Translations under genes and position numbers: made by a program
Notes under the pieces: generated by a model
Database searches by the model: none
What the model saw: the letters and a program-made list of their open reading frames with translations, nothing else
What the model was told of the DNA's origin: nothing
Part shown: piece by piece, positions 53,563 to 64,000 of the stretch
Layout of the letters: every line of letters begins with the position of its first letter
Numbering within the stretch: the stretch's first letter is position 1
Assembly: GCA_918026815.1 (NCBI GenBank)
Contig: CAKJVC010000150.1
Span: forward strand, 62,001-126,000
Origin: Chalara sp. BL73
Lineage: Eukaryota > Ascomycota > Leotiomycetes > Helotiales
Length of the DNA stretch: 64,000 nucleotides
Reading direction: 5' to 3'

Positions 53563-56500
53563 CTATAGATCTGCTATATCCTTCAGCCACTGCTCGGCTA
53601 ATACGCTATTATTTGCATTATCAGTTGAGGAAGACCTCACTATACAAATACCATCTAATTCAAGGAATGTGTGGCCTTGGCACGAAGAAGAAGCCTCTCC
53701 AAGGCCATTGCTTTCCAATTTATCAAAACAGCGTTTGCATAAGTCCCTGTCTTCACAAACCCTGCAAACGAACCGGCTCGTGTCGACACATAACCTGGTA
53801 TCACAGCCATCACAATCTGCATTGTACTTAGGCAAGCTTAGAGCCAATTGATACGCAAAGGCAGCTGCAGACTTTCCATCGTCTCCCACCCAGACGAACG
53901 CACGCCCAATACAATCAAATAAAGATAGTCTTGAGTGTGGAAATCTGAGGCAAAGGCTGACCAACTGCTTGATGTATGTAAGTACAATGTTACGGCCTGA
54001 GAGCTTAGCAGCCGCATAACACTGTTTTTTGTAAAGGTTCCCCAGGTTGTTGACGGTGTTAAGCGTCGATGTGTGCTCTGGACCCCATGCTTTCTCGTAG
54101 CCTTGCAGCGCTCGCTGGTACATCTGCTCGGCCTCGGCCAGCTTGCCTTGGTCGGCGTAAAGGATACCCAGGCTGTTGACCGTGTCGAGCGTCGACGTGT
54201 GCTCCGGACCCCATGCTTTCTCGTAGCCTTGCAGCGCTCGCTGGTACATTTGCTCGGCCTCGGCTAGCTTGCCTTGGCCGGCGTAAAAGTTCCCCAGGTT
54301 GTTGACCGTGTCTAGCGTCGACGTGTGCTCCGGACCCCATGATTTCTCGTAACCTTGCAGCGCTCGCTGATACATCTGCTCAGCCTCGACTAGCTTGCCT
54401 TGGTCGGCGTAAAGGTTCCCCAGGTTGTTGACCGTGTCTAGCGTTGACGTGTGCTCCGGACCCCATGCTTTCTTTTTGCCTTGCAGCGCTCGCTGATACA
54501 TCTGCTCGGCCTCGGCCAGCTTGCCTTGGTCGGCGTAAAGGTACCCTAAATTGTTGACCGTGTTAAGCGTCGACGTGTGCTCTGGACCCCATGCTTTCTC
54601 TTTGCCTTGCAGCGCCCGCTGGTACATCTGCTCAGCCTTGGCCAGCTTGCCTTGGTCGGCGTAAAGGTTCCCAAGGTTGTTGACTGTGTTAAGCGTCGAC
54701 GTGTGCTCCGGACCACATGATTTCTCGTAGCTTTGCAGCGCCCGTTGGTACATCTGCTCCGCCTCGACCAGTTTGCTTTGGTCGGCGTAGAGGATGCCTA
54801 AGTTGTAACATGCCCATGCCATGCTATCATCTGTGACCAAGCTGTTCAGTATAATAAACGAACACCTAGCTGCATGCCGGAGAAGCCGTCGTTGCGTCAG
54901 CCACGGCTGAACAGCCTCCTTCCCAGGAACATGTGATCCTACAAATTTCACAGCTATCCTAGCCAGATTACAGTCCCACTCTTTGTTTAGAACATGAATT
55001 GTCCACATGTGAACGCATCCATGAATACTGTACCCTTGTGACTCGGTCAAACTTTGCGAAAACGTGTTCACCTCTACCAGCCCATGGCTACTTAATACCC
55101 GTACCGCCTGATGGAAACTCACTTCATTTTTCGTCAGCTCTTGTACCCAGTCTGGGTCGTTCGAGTCACTGTGCTGAAGAAGCTCTAACCAGAGATCCTG
55201 ACTATCGAAGTACGCCCAGAAACAAAGAAGTTTAGATGAAAGGTGATTTTGCTGTTTAACGTGATCGAATGATATTTGCCATGTAGAGTAAAGTGTTCGG
55301 TCTTCGTACGAGTCTAGTTCCGGACTCGATTCCTGGAGTTGCACCCACGACTGCTTGTATAGACGTAAATAGTCCGAAAAACTAATTGCAACTTGATCAA
55401 GATATGCTCCAGCAGTAGCTAGTGCAAGCGGAAGACCGTCTAATTCTTTAGCAAGCTTAATAGCATCTGGATCTAGCATTAAATTTAGTACTGCAGTACA
55501 AATATCTAGAATGTTTTTACCAGTTCTCAGTTTTTCTCGTCTCGAGGCGTTTAACAAAATCTCAAGACTATCACGAACATCCCCGAGTTTACTAATTTGG
55601 ATACAATGGCCGAGTTTGACCTGCGACGACCGCGTTGTAATAATAATAGACCCTTGATATGATTCGGGAAAGAATTTTCGAATATTTACTGCCGCGGGAT
55701 TTGTTTTCCCAGGCAATTGAGGATTGTCGTAATTATCGTATATCATCAGCCATCGCGTATTATTAGGCAGACTCAGCCACGCTTTAACAGCGTCTACTAC
55801 CTCGTCGACGTTTTTATTTGTATCTACATTACTTAGCTGGCTAGCCGAAGGGTGTTCTCTTGATATCTGTTTGGCTATTTTAGCAAAGCTCTGCTTCAGG
55901 GAATCTTTGTCCTTGATGTTCAGCCAGAATATTCCCGAGTAACTGTCCTTGTGCCGCTTCGCATATGCGGCACTAAGTTGTGTTTTGCCGATTCCGCCAA
56001 GACCGTAAAGAACAACTACTCGGCGGGAGCCGTCGCCATTAAGTGAATTATGCATCTCTAAGAGCTCTGATTTTCTTGCTACGAAGTGTTCGACGTCGGA
56101 AACATCAGAGAGGCTGAAGGCGACTGAGAAATCCTCGCGTTTGAACCCTGATCTAGTCAGCAGCTTCGTAATACCCACATGCCTTACTGTTGATAAGTGC
56201 TCATGGCAAAAAACAAGGACCTACCTTTTGAAGCCTTGTCAATCTCGTTTCTAAGTCGCTTGAATGCCTTCTCCTCCCCTTCGCCGTAGATGAGCGGCAT
56301 ATTAACGTCGAAAATGCCTAGTAACGAGTATGCCATATCTTCTTTACAAGTAGTCACACGACTTGCAGCCCATGACATTCGCTCAGTAACGCTGAAATCA
56401 AGCAATGCGTTACCCCGGAGAGCTTTAGCCGGAATTCCCGTTACCTCGCAGATATATCGTTCTAAAGAATTCTTATTACCCAGCAGCTCCCCTTCTTTGG

Positions 56501-56963
56501 AGAAGAATTCGACTGAAGCCGGCGCAATTAGCTCTTGAAGGGTCCAGCCTCGAGTAAACCATCTGCTTTTCCGAAATTTCACTTCCCAGGACTCGTGAGA
56601 CTTGTCGTCCGTGGCGAAAGGAGGTCTCGAGACATCTGATAAATAAACGTAGCATCTAGTCGCATTACGGTACCAGTAAAACATAGAGTTGATAGCCTCA
56701 GAGAGCTCAGCGCTGCTCGACTTGTCGATGCAGCATGTGTCGATCCAAAAGTATTGCAAGCCATCACGCTTAGCCTGTTCTCCGCAGAATCGTATTTTAT
56801 TATAGCCAGCTTTTTTCGTGCCGGCTCCAACTTGCAGATCTTCAAACGTTACTTCCTCCGCTTCCCATGTGTGCGAAAGTATAGCATAGTTCTGGGGAAT
56901 CTTATCGGCAAAGAACGTAGCCAGGCTAAACTCGCCATCGTTGCATTGAAGCAGGCGTATCAT
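53563..56963 (-). CDS. NLR-like protein: HET - NB-ARC - TPR - ZZ zinc finger
   Basis: 1107 aa. Exons are 56963-56225 and 56147-53563; the 77-nt intron (GTAGGT...ATCAG) joins HET to NB-ARC. Domains: HET, residues 1-245 (YAILSHTWEAEEVTFEDL, FWIDTCCIDKSSSAELSEAI, RGWTLQELIAP, YSLLGIFDVNMPLIYGEGEE); NB-ARC with Walker A GLGGIGKT (295-302), Walker B RWLMIYDN, SIIITTRSS and GLPLA; six full 42-residue TPR units plus a partial one (about 687-955; LYADQGKLAEAEQMYQRAL); and a C-terminal ZZ-type zinc finger (1025-1074; CDGC, CRVC, CKRC, CQGH). Such proteins act in fungal non-self recognition and incompatibility-type cell death. The TPR units are nearly identical, as in proteins whose repeats evolve in concert. 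The last two domains together are unusual. Confidence 0.93.
54020..54825 (-). repeat. In-gene tandem repeat, 126-bp TPR units
   Basis: Six full 126-bp units plus a partial, coding for 42-residue kinesin-light-chain-type TPRs. Neighbouring units are nearly identical at both DNA and protein level. They differ mainly at a few codons (EKAW/EKSW/KKAW, NNLGNLY/NSLGILY, KLAEAE/KLVEAE), the pattern of recent unequal exchange. Confidence 0.9.
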
Positions 56964-57681
56964 TTTGCTAGCATCGAGGCGGCTAATAAAACGAGTTCTT
57001 AGTGAACATCAAGTAGTAAGTCGGCATACGTGCGTAGTCGTTTGTTGAGTAGGGAGAGGTGCTCATGTCAAGGTGCTTATGTCGACTCAGCTGAACGCAG
57101 CCTCGCTGCAAGCGCGCAAGGCCAGCCAATCGCTAGGCAGTTACTGCAAGAAAAAACTGATACAATACACACCACGTGCCAGCTTACCCCTCCATAAATT
57201 CGCACACACCAACGGCTCCACTATATTTTTGGGTAGCTAGCAGGGAGCCCCGCATCCGCCCCCAGCCAGTTTGTATCCCCTGTCTGTCAAGCCCAATCGC
57301 CACCTGTCCGGTGTCACTTAGGCCCTATCTCGAAGCGACATTGAGGCCCCGGCTCCTCGTCGATCCCGGATATAATTAGAATTTGATTATCGAGCTACAA
57401 AGAATGCGTTTAGGTTTTACACATAAATGCTTCTTGCCTACATTTAGTGCGGCTTTTCCGCCCAGTTTCTACACTCAAGCAAACTGTAGTGTACTGTCTG
57501 CGTTCCGTATTCACATTAGCATTGATCGGTGTCGGCTTCCTTGATTGCGTGTAAATAAGCACATGCGCCGATCTCGCCAGTACGCACTCGCTCGACAACA
57601 GAGCCGATCACCCTGTGCATGCTTTTATAAGTATCGAGTATTGCTTTTCCCGGCCTTATCCAAAGATTAAACAGTTCCTTG
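56964..57681. other. Intergenic, NLR promoter side
   Basis: About 720 bp upstream of the NLR start. No gene is seen. Confidence 0.4.
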
Positions 57682-57890
57682 CTATACTTGGCAGCTACTC
57701 AAAATAGCGTTTACTCGTTTTTCATCGTCGGATAATGGATTTGTTGTTGCCGTTAGGATCCGCAAGGAGTTTGGTTCCGATAGCAATCCCACCTGTGCTG
57801 GTGAAGTTGGGCCCTGTTCCGCCTTTTCCTTCGCCGCTTCATCGGCTGCTTCGTTGCTTGGCACTCCCACATGCACTGGAATCTATCAGA
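57682..57890 (-). pseudogene. Non-LTR retrotransposon RNase H relic
   Basis: A minus-strand frame reads (stop)-I-P-V-HVGVPSNEAADEAAKEKAE, the signature of the RNase H domain of fungal LINE-type elements (usually WIP.HVGI.GNE.AD..AK). The Trp codon expected first is TAG (57885-57883), a G-to-A change on this strand. The flanking 57900-58200 may hold further decayed element DNA without a readable frame. Confidence 0.6.
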
Positions 57891-58200
57891 ACTGAAAAGG
57901 GAAAAGATGAAGCTATGACCAGTCGATACTTTTCCGGTAAGCAAGCATGGCAAAGTTTACTGAATACACGAGTAAGAATTTCAAGGCCGCTTTATGCAGA
58001 ATGACGGGATTGATCTATAAAAGTACTACTAAGCTGTTCTGGACTGTAGGCGGAAGCCTCGGCAAAGTGCGAGGTCCGCTTCCGTGCATGATTTAATGAT
58101 AAACATAGCTTGCTGACTGGCGCAGAGTCGGGCATATTGCCGTACCAGCAAAGTAAAGATAGAGGATAATCACCGTAGCCCTTTATCATCACGAGCATTG

Positions 58201-59329
58201 TTATTGTACGGTGACGTGCAATTTAATCTCTGTGGCCATCCTAGACTGGACTATTGTGTCGTCATACTAGACCAGAAACTACAGCTATACGTCATTGTTT
58301 ATTATATGGAGTACCCCGGTCATTCTCCTCTTTTCTACTAGACTCTTTTCTGCCTCGAAAATAATCGAATAAAGCAACACGCAACGTTGTAACTCTAGCT
58401 TCTGCTTCTCTCACATTAACCCACCCTACCTCAAACTACTTACATTAAGGACTTCAACGGTGCTATTCATACAGATTATGCTTCACAATCTCGAACTTTC
58501 AACTGGAGAAACCAAGAAAAGACAGCACGTAATAAACGTCTTCAACAAATCGGAAATAGAAAGTCCTTACGATTATTGCTTCCTTTTCAGAGTAATTGCA
58601 GCAGCAACTGTATGTCAGGTATTCTCATTAAGCTCTGTGAGAAAAAGAAAGGGTGCTAACTATCTGTTTTTAAATGTTGATGTCTTCCAGGGTTATCTGC
58701 TGTCAGATTTTGCATAAGTGAACTTGATCTTTCCAACCCCAAAGTCTCGAACGCGCCTACAACATAATTGCGAGTTGCATAACACACAAAATCCACAGAA
58801 TAGAGTACCAGCCTGAGCCAAACGTTAAGTTGGACTTTCTCAACTTCGATAATGTCGAAAGCACAGCATCGATATGCATTTATCAAACACCAACCTTCCA
58901 AAATCCGAATGCTGCCTTGAACAACATGTTCAAGACTGAACTAACGCCACCAGGCTCTCCAAATAGAGCTCTAAACACAACAGCGCAATAAAACTCATGG
59001 ATCAACCTAGGATCCTTGAATAAACCACAAAGCTACTTTCCAGAAATCCTACCACCAGAAAACCATGCACTTATTACTTTTAGTATTGTTGAGTCCCCCG
59101 AAGGTATTAGCCAAGCTACACTATCGGCAGTTTCTGAGGCATCGGAAATGTTAGCGAAGCCAAAGAAAAGCCAGCCACAGAAAAGCAGGGCCAAGAAACA
59201 GCTTTTCGCGCAGCAGAAGTACGAAAAGCGACAAAAATTTCTGGAGCGTAATCATCAGGCTGCTGGCAAGTGTTGAGAACGGAAGAAAAACTGGGTTTCC
59301 AAGCAGGGCGAAGAATGAAACAAGAGCGA
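58201..59329. other. Intergenic, no gene recognised
   Basis: A short Lys/Gln-rich frame at 59016-59276 has no recognisable domain. Nothing else is supported. Confidence 0.4.
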
Positions 59330-59676
59330 GCAAAGAGCTGGCCGGAGGCCAGTATAAGCGAACTCTGTATTGTCCGGTGCTGAGCTCCATCCGAGCTCTG
59401 GGGTGTCCGGTGCCAAGGTCCAAGCGAAAAGAGGCCAGGGCCGTGACATCCTGTATATAAAACGCTGCTTTCCTTCTCTTCTTCTGTCCGTAGGTTGTTC
59501 TCTTAGTTATAACAAGTGATAGTTGTTTACACCTCCGATTCCTTCTACCTAGATCTACGGATCGAGATCCCTATTCAGCTTGAGTTGTCACGGAAGAAAA
59601 GCAGCGCTTTATAAGCGAGGCCCCGTGGTGTCAGGGGCCCAGGGGCTGTAAGTGAGATAGGGCCAGGGCCGTGACA
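59330..59676. mobile_element. Compound LTR family B locus
   Basis: Three family B pieces in tandem: a reverse piece ending GGGCCGTGACA at 59448, a forward piece from 59450 (CTGTATATAAAACGCTGC...GCTTGAG), then another reverse piece 59586-59676 bounded by TGTCACGG and CCGTGACA. Its right end cuts into the Cys-rich gene relic. Nested insertion or rearrangement is likely. Confidence 0.6.
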
Positions 59677-60446
59677 GCATTTCGTGATGTTTGAATCGTA
59701 GCATTTGTTATTGCTACACATTTTGAGATTTCTCGGGCAGCACTTAGTCCCATTCCTTACACAGCCTTCATTCAGGAGGCAATTCCTTTTTAATAAACTA
59801 CGATAAACAAAAATGTTCGGGTTATAACATTTTGTTGTCTTATACCGGGTCTGACTTTTCGGACAGCATCTGCTAGCTACGCTGTTATAGTTTTTGGGGC
59901 AACAATTTCTATTAGCACCGCAACAAATTAACGTCTTTGAATTGTAGCAGCTTTTGGTGCTATACTAAGTCTCGCCGTTAGGGCAGCATCCATTCTGATG
60001 GCAAGTATATCCGCGCTCGCGGTACTTGCTATTTGCACTGCAGCACACTGTTGCTGCAGGGCTATAGCAACCGTCGGTACCGCATTTCTGGTTACCAAAT
60101 GGACAGCAACTGTTAAATACGCAAGTTGTCTCTGCACGGCAGTATTCAGAACCACAGTTTGCTAGGCTATTTGCTAGTATATAAAGTTGTAAGTGCTGCT
60201 GTTACAATTTTGTTACTTACATGATCCAACAAGGCAACTCTGCCACGCAAGTAGTTGCACGTTTAAAAATAAAAATGAAATATTGGCTGCTATTTGAGGG
60301 TAGAGACTATTAGCAGAGGAACTGACTGTAGGAAGTAGGGGTTTACGGATCCACATACGACCCACCGGGTCACGTGGTCCGCACAACCCCCATTTTGTAG
60401 AATCTAGAGTAGAACCTAATACAACAACAATCATTACCATATCCAT
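59677..60446 (-). pseudogene. Broken cysteine-rich repeat protein
   Basis: Exon 1 60446-60221, intron 60220-60162 (GTAAGT...CCTAG), exon 2 from 60161. The protein has repeats of a unit like CCP-x5-C-x4-CY-x6-CC (CCPFGNQKCGTDGCYS, CCPRNLKMCSNNKCYD). An in-frame TAG at 59967-59965 falls where a repeat Cys is expected. The same frame then stays open and Cys-rich for about 95 codons until it is cut off by the family B LTR at 59676. A hydrophobic stretch in exon 1 (SFLFLNVQLLAWQSCLVGS) suggests a former secretion signal, but the N-terminus is uncertain. Function unknown; a secreted, disulfide-rich protein is inferred. A 140-aa product ending at the TAG cannot be excluded. Confidence 0.6.
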
Positions 60447-61148
60447 CAAGAGCAAGAGCGTGGCCTACAAAGTAGAGCTGCGCCTTTTGCCCCGTGGAAG
60501 GTAAGCCCGTGATACCAACACTGACGAACTTCCTTTTTTCTCTGGATGGCTTTTACCGTGCATCCTGGCTTAGTAATGCCCGGTTCACAGTTCCAGGAAG
60601 TTATTAGCCGTAATAAGCAAAGTCAAGCATGTGAACTTGATGAAAAACTTCATATTGAAGCTTTTATTGCATGTTCGTCGCCAGTAATCTTGTAAATCAA
60701 AGGTGTCTGATATCTAGGATCAAATTTTCAGGTGTAGAGATCACACGCTAGAGGTCATACAAAGAGTGAGCGTTCGCTCAGTTCATCATTAGGCGGATTA
60801 CACACATGTATGTCTCTATTAATAGAGCGAGTGCCTTGAGTTGTCGCTTACCTTCCCCTGACCCTCTTGGCCAATAGCTGTAATTGTTACCATGCCAAGC
60901 GATAACCCCTGACAGGAATTAGGCACCTGCACCACAGATCTAGGATAATGCAGTAACGTCAAGTCCCTAGTTTATGGCCACCTTAACAATTTGACGCGTT
61001 TTTATTCCAACTCGACTGTAACAACACTATTGACACTCTTTTAAAATGAATTTAGAAAAATCATTTATTCAATTTGCGATTGTATATTACATATAGAACT
61101 ATATTTGCTGCTGCAAAAGTATATAACACCATACTAATTAATGCTGCT
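60447..61148. other. Intergenic, no gene seen
   Basis: About 700 bp between the Cys-rich relic and the foldback element. Nothing is recognised. Confidence 0.4.
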
Positions 61149-61960
61149 TAAGTCCATGCACCCCCATTCCGAACACCCCCCCATTCCGAACACCTTTTAC
61201 ACCAAAAACAGCGATTTTCAAGTATTAATAACTTTATAAATTGTTAATAGAATTGTATAAAACTTTAAATATAAATTTATTACATATAAATAATTAAATT
61301 TACAAAAAATAAAATAAATTGAATTACGTAATATTATGTGTTAAATGTTTAAAGTTGGCTTTTTTAATTACTAACAAATTGTATATAAAAATAAAAAAAA
61401 TTAAATTTTAAATAACTTTAGTAAATATAAATTAAAAACTTTAAAATTAAAACTATATTTAGTTTATATAGTATATTTATATATTTATAAATTATAGTGT
61501 AATTATATTAATAATAACTATTTTATTAAATAAAATACAAGTTTCTATACAAAAAGTTTGTTAGCAGTTTATATTTTGTTTAATTAAAATTTTTTTTTTA
61601 ATAAAATTACACTATAATTTATAAATATATAAATATACTATATAAACTAAATATAGTTTTAATTTTAAAGTTTTTAATTTATATTTACTAAAGTTATTTA
61701 AAATTTAATTTTTTTTATTTTTACATACAATTTGTTAGTAATTAAAAAAGCCAACTTTAAACATTTAACACATAATATTACGTAATTCAATTTATTTTAT
61801 TTTTTGTAAATTTAATTATTTATATGTAATAAATTTATATTTAAAGTTTTATACAATTCTATTAACAATTTATAAAGTTATTAATACTTGAAAATCGCTG
61901 TTTTTGGTGTAAAAGGTGTTCGGAATGGGGGGGTGTTCGGAATGGGGGTGCATGGACTTA
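61149..61960. mobile_element. 812-bp foldback element (MITE-like, near-perfect palindrome)
   Basis: Two 356-bp arms (61149-61504 and 61605-61960) are reverse complements of each other around a 100-bp spacer. I see a single mismatch (61385 versus 61724). The ends read TA-AGTCCATGCACCCCCATTCCG, so a TA target duplication fits a Tc1/mariner-pogo (Fot1-like) origin. The inner part is extremely AT-rich, while the outermost 50 bp are GC-rich with a doubled CCCCCATTCCGAACAC. There is no coding capacity, so it would be non-autonomous. Confidence 0.85.
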
Positions 61961-62125
61961 TGCTTGGCATTTACCAAAAGAGGTGTCACCATGCCACTCC
62001 AAGGCACTATATATAGAGCGCTGTAAGCTGCTCTGAAATAGTGGGTATTATGGTATATTATCTTCTAGCCCCTACTGTATCAACACCACCCGGAACACTA
62101 TGTCATTCTACCCAACAACCCCAAA

Positions 62126-63413
62126 ATGCATCTCTTTAATTCTAGTACGCTGGCGCTTCTACTCCTCTCCTCCATTAGTGTCATTGCAAAAGGTGGCGGC
62201 TCTTCCGGCGGAGGCAGCTCTTCTAGCAGCGGCAGTAGCAGTAGCAGTGGTAGCAGTGGCAGTGGAAGTACGAAAACCCCTGAGGAAATTGCCTACGATG
62301 CCTGTCGGAAAACAGAGAGAGAGACTGGACAGCATTGGTTACATCGGTGGGTTGGTACGTATTATAATGGGAGCATTGTATGAAAATTTCATATCTACCT
62401 ATCTACCCACTCATTTCTTCCTTCCTGGAATCTTCTCAAGGCCTGCAAGTGTAGGCTTATGGAGGGAGCGATATATTTGGCGGTAATTTTTGTTAACTTA
62501 GTCTACATCACAGGATATCTCCATTACACTCGACGCATCCGATACAGATTGCACCAGCGAACCCACCGTGACTAATATAACATACGCCGGCACTCTCGCC
62601 CTCCTTGCGCCCTCCTATGCGGGAACCCCTAACTACATGGCCGTCACAAAATACTTAAACCCATTCATATTTCTCCTAACTGGCTGGCCTAGAACCACAA
62701 CTTCTCATGATCTCCTCAGCGCCCGCAAAGAACCATCCTTCCTCCCACCAGCAGTCACACTAGATTTCCCGAGTGTGCTGCAGTTTAGAGGCAAGGATGT
62801 GTATGAAGACCCTGACGATGGCCGAATGCCTTTCTCGGCGCCGCTGTGTGAAGTGGGGAATACTACTAGAGAAACTGATAGTTACGGGTTCGCGTGCGAG
62901 TATCAGCCACTAGATCAAGAGATAGGGGAGTATTTGGCTTTATCGCTCGCCGAGAGCCAGTTCGCTATTCCTCTTCCGCTCAGAAATTCTTGTGGCTCTA
63001 ATACCGTTAATACTACCAGTTCCTTTATTGCGCAAAACACTGAACGTGCAATTTTACATGGGAGTTTCAATCCCGCCTCAGCGGATTTCGCTTGGGAGGG
63101 ACGGTTTAAGGGTGGATATAGTGACCAGCCTATAAAATCCAAGAGTCTTATCACACAATATATTTCGGGTGACGGGATAAATCAGAGATTTGGAAACTTT
63201 AGGATTGTATTTAGAGGAGAGGTTGATGAGGGGTGGAGTCATAAGATGACGCTTGGTGATGGTGCGAGCGTTGATTGGGTGGAGGATGTGAATAAGACGA
63301 AGGCTGTTACTATTTGTGCTGCTCCATCGATGGCGGTAGGGCGGGGAGGGGGGTTGTGGGGGGCAGGGATTGTGGTGGCGGGGTGGAGTGTGTTATGGGC
63401 CAGTTTCTTATAG
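62126..63413 (+). CDS. Hypothetical secreted, putative GPI-anchored protein with Ser/Gly-rich N-terminus
   Basis: 383 aa. Exons are 62126-62377 and 62514-63413 (136-nt intron, GTATGA...CACAG; phase 0). I do not recognise the family. Visible features are an N-terminal signal peptide (about 1-21, ...LALLLLSSISVIA), a low-complexity Gly/Ser tract (about residues 23-48), a central domain with scattered Cys and N-x-S/T sites, and a hydrophobic C-terminus (GIVVAGWSVLWASFL) after small residues, typical of a GPI-anchor signal. A TATATATAG box lies at 62009-62017, about 110 bp upstream of the ATG. It is probably a cell-surface protein. The foldback element ends 165 bp upstream of the start codon and may influence its promoter. 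Confidence 0.75.
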
Positions 63414-64000
63414 ATGGGTTTCTGATAATTTACTAGATGTGTAAAAAAAAGGCATTCTGCAACAGTAGCGTATTATGTCTGAAGGTCCAAGATGTGCTCA
63501 AAGAAAGTTTGTAAACCTGAGCAGACTTAGTTACGTTTATTATAGAATAAGTCTGAGTACAGCGGTTGATGGTGCGTAAAACAGCGACCAAAACCCCGGG
63601 GTCAGTGCAGTCGGACCTTCAGCTACCTGGATCCTCAAATCCTAACAGCTTTCAAGCAAAACCTTAAATTCCCTTCCAAGTCAGCCATTTATCAGCTTTC
63701 TTCCTGCCTCCCTCATATTTTCACCCTCAAGTTCCTGTATTCGGTCCTTATAAAACGGCTGTTTTGAAGTACTATGGCTCGATGTCTGGCTTCTCTCGAG
63801 TACAACCAGGAGTGATCCTGAAATCACCCACACAGGTCTGAGAAGAGAGTCTTTGTCGCTAAGAATGACTAAGGGGTTTCGCATAACTTCTTGGTCAATT
63901 CTTGGTATTCGACAAGCTGGGAGACTATCCAAGTATCGTAAAGTTCATTCATGTCTAGCTGTAAAAGGCGGGTTTTATCGTGTTAATTTTTATTTTCAGA
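63414..64000. other. Right edge, no gene seen
   Basis: About 590 bp downstream of the surface-protein gene. No recognisable frame. Confidence 0.4.

Noticed and set aside
54059..54340. Repeat-containing frame inside the TPR array
   Set aside because: Out-of-frame shadow of the 126-bp TPR repeat; period divisible by three keeps all frames open.
59016..59276. 86-codon Lys/Gln-rich plus-strand frame
   Set aside because: No recognised domain, no start context or neighbouring exons; could be chance or a transposase tail.

Overview
The window is genomic DNA of a filamentous ascomycete (Pezizomycotina; possibly Leotiomycetes or a relative, the class being a guess). Protein genes carry short GT-AG introns, mostly 47-120 nt. 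The gene content is typical of such fungi: Zn2Cys6 and C2H2 'fungal_trans' regulators, a PTH11-like rhodopsin-domain membrane protein, a HET/NB-ARC/TPR NLR-like protein, a tannase/feruloyl esterase, and many solo LTRs. I rebuilt exon structures by hand from the reading frames, the splice sites and family consensus. All multi-exon models given are frame-consistent unless stated. I found no convincing tRNA, rRNA or CRISPR.

Layout. 0.3-13.5 kb (left flank): a Zn2Cys6 regulator, an SDR, an aldehyde dehydrogenase, a casein-kinase-1 paralogue with a damaged splice donor, and a second, large Zn2Cys6 regulator. 14.7-45.5 kb (core): thirteen genes that read as an aromatic or phenolic compound pathway. 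They are an amidohydrolase, a TAXI-type solute-binding-like protein, an alpha/beta hydrolase, a fumarylacetoacetate-hydrolase-family protein, a class II aldolase, an NmrA-like protein next to a questin-oxidase-like protein (an AflX/AflY-like pair), a secreted tannase-family esterase, a two-domain VOC extradiol-type dioxygenase, a phenol-hydroxylase-like FAD monooxygenase, a C2H2 regulator, a second FAD monooxygenase and a dienelactone-hydrolase-family protein. No polyketide synthase, NRPS or terpene synthase is present, so breakdown or detoxification of an aromatic compound fits better than biosynthesis. 45.5-64 kb (right flank): repeat-rich DNA with the rhodopsin-domain gene, the NLR, decayed genes, transposon relics, an 812-bp foldback element and a putative GPI-anchored Ser/Gly-rich protein.

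The most notable signal is a shared promoter motif, ATGTGGGAC (core GTGGGAC / GTCCCAC). It lies upstream of almost every structural gene of the core and is often doubled at 9-10 bp. By hand scan, all 24 core copies in the 64 kb fall between 15.99 and 46.26 kb and none lie in either flank. This defines a probable regulon with sharp borders; the C2H2 regulator encoded in its middle is the obvious candidate to bind it. The inferred chemistry is ester release (tannase), ring hydroxylation (two FAD enzymes), ring opening (VOC dioxygenase, questin-oxidase-like enzyme), then hydrolysis, decarboxylation and aldol cleavage (alpha/beta hydrolase, FAH, DLH, amidohydrolase, aldolase). That resembles a meta-cleavage route, uncommon in fungi, which mostly use intradiol cleavage. 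The substrate cannot be read from sequence.

Selfish DNA: solo LTR family A has four copies, two with perfect 5-bp target duplications; one sits between the motif pair and the start codon of the FAH gene. Other elements are LTR family B, a copia-like tail family, a 347-bp element splitting an orphan TPR unit, and the foldback element.
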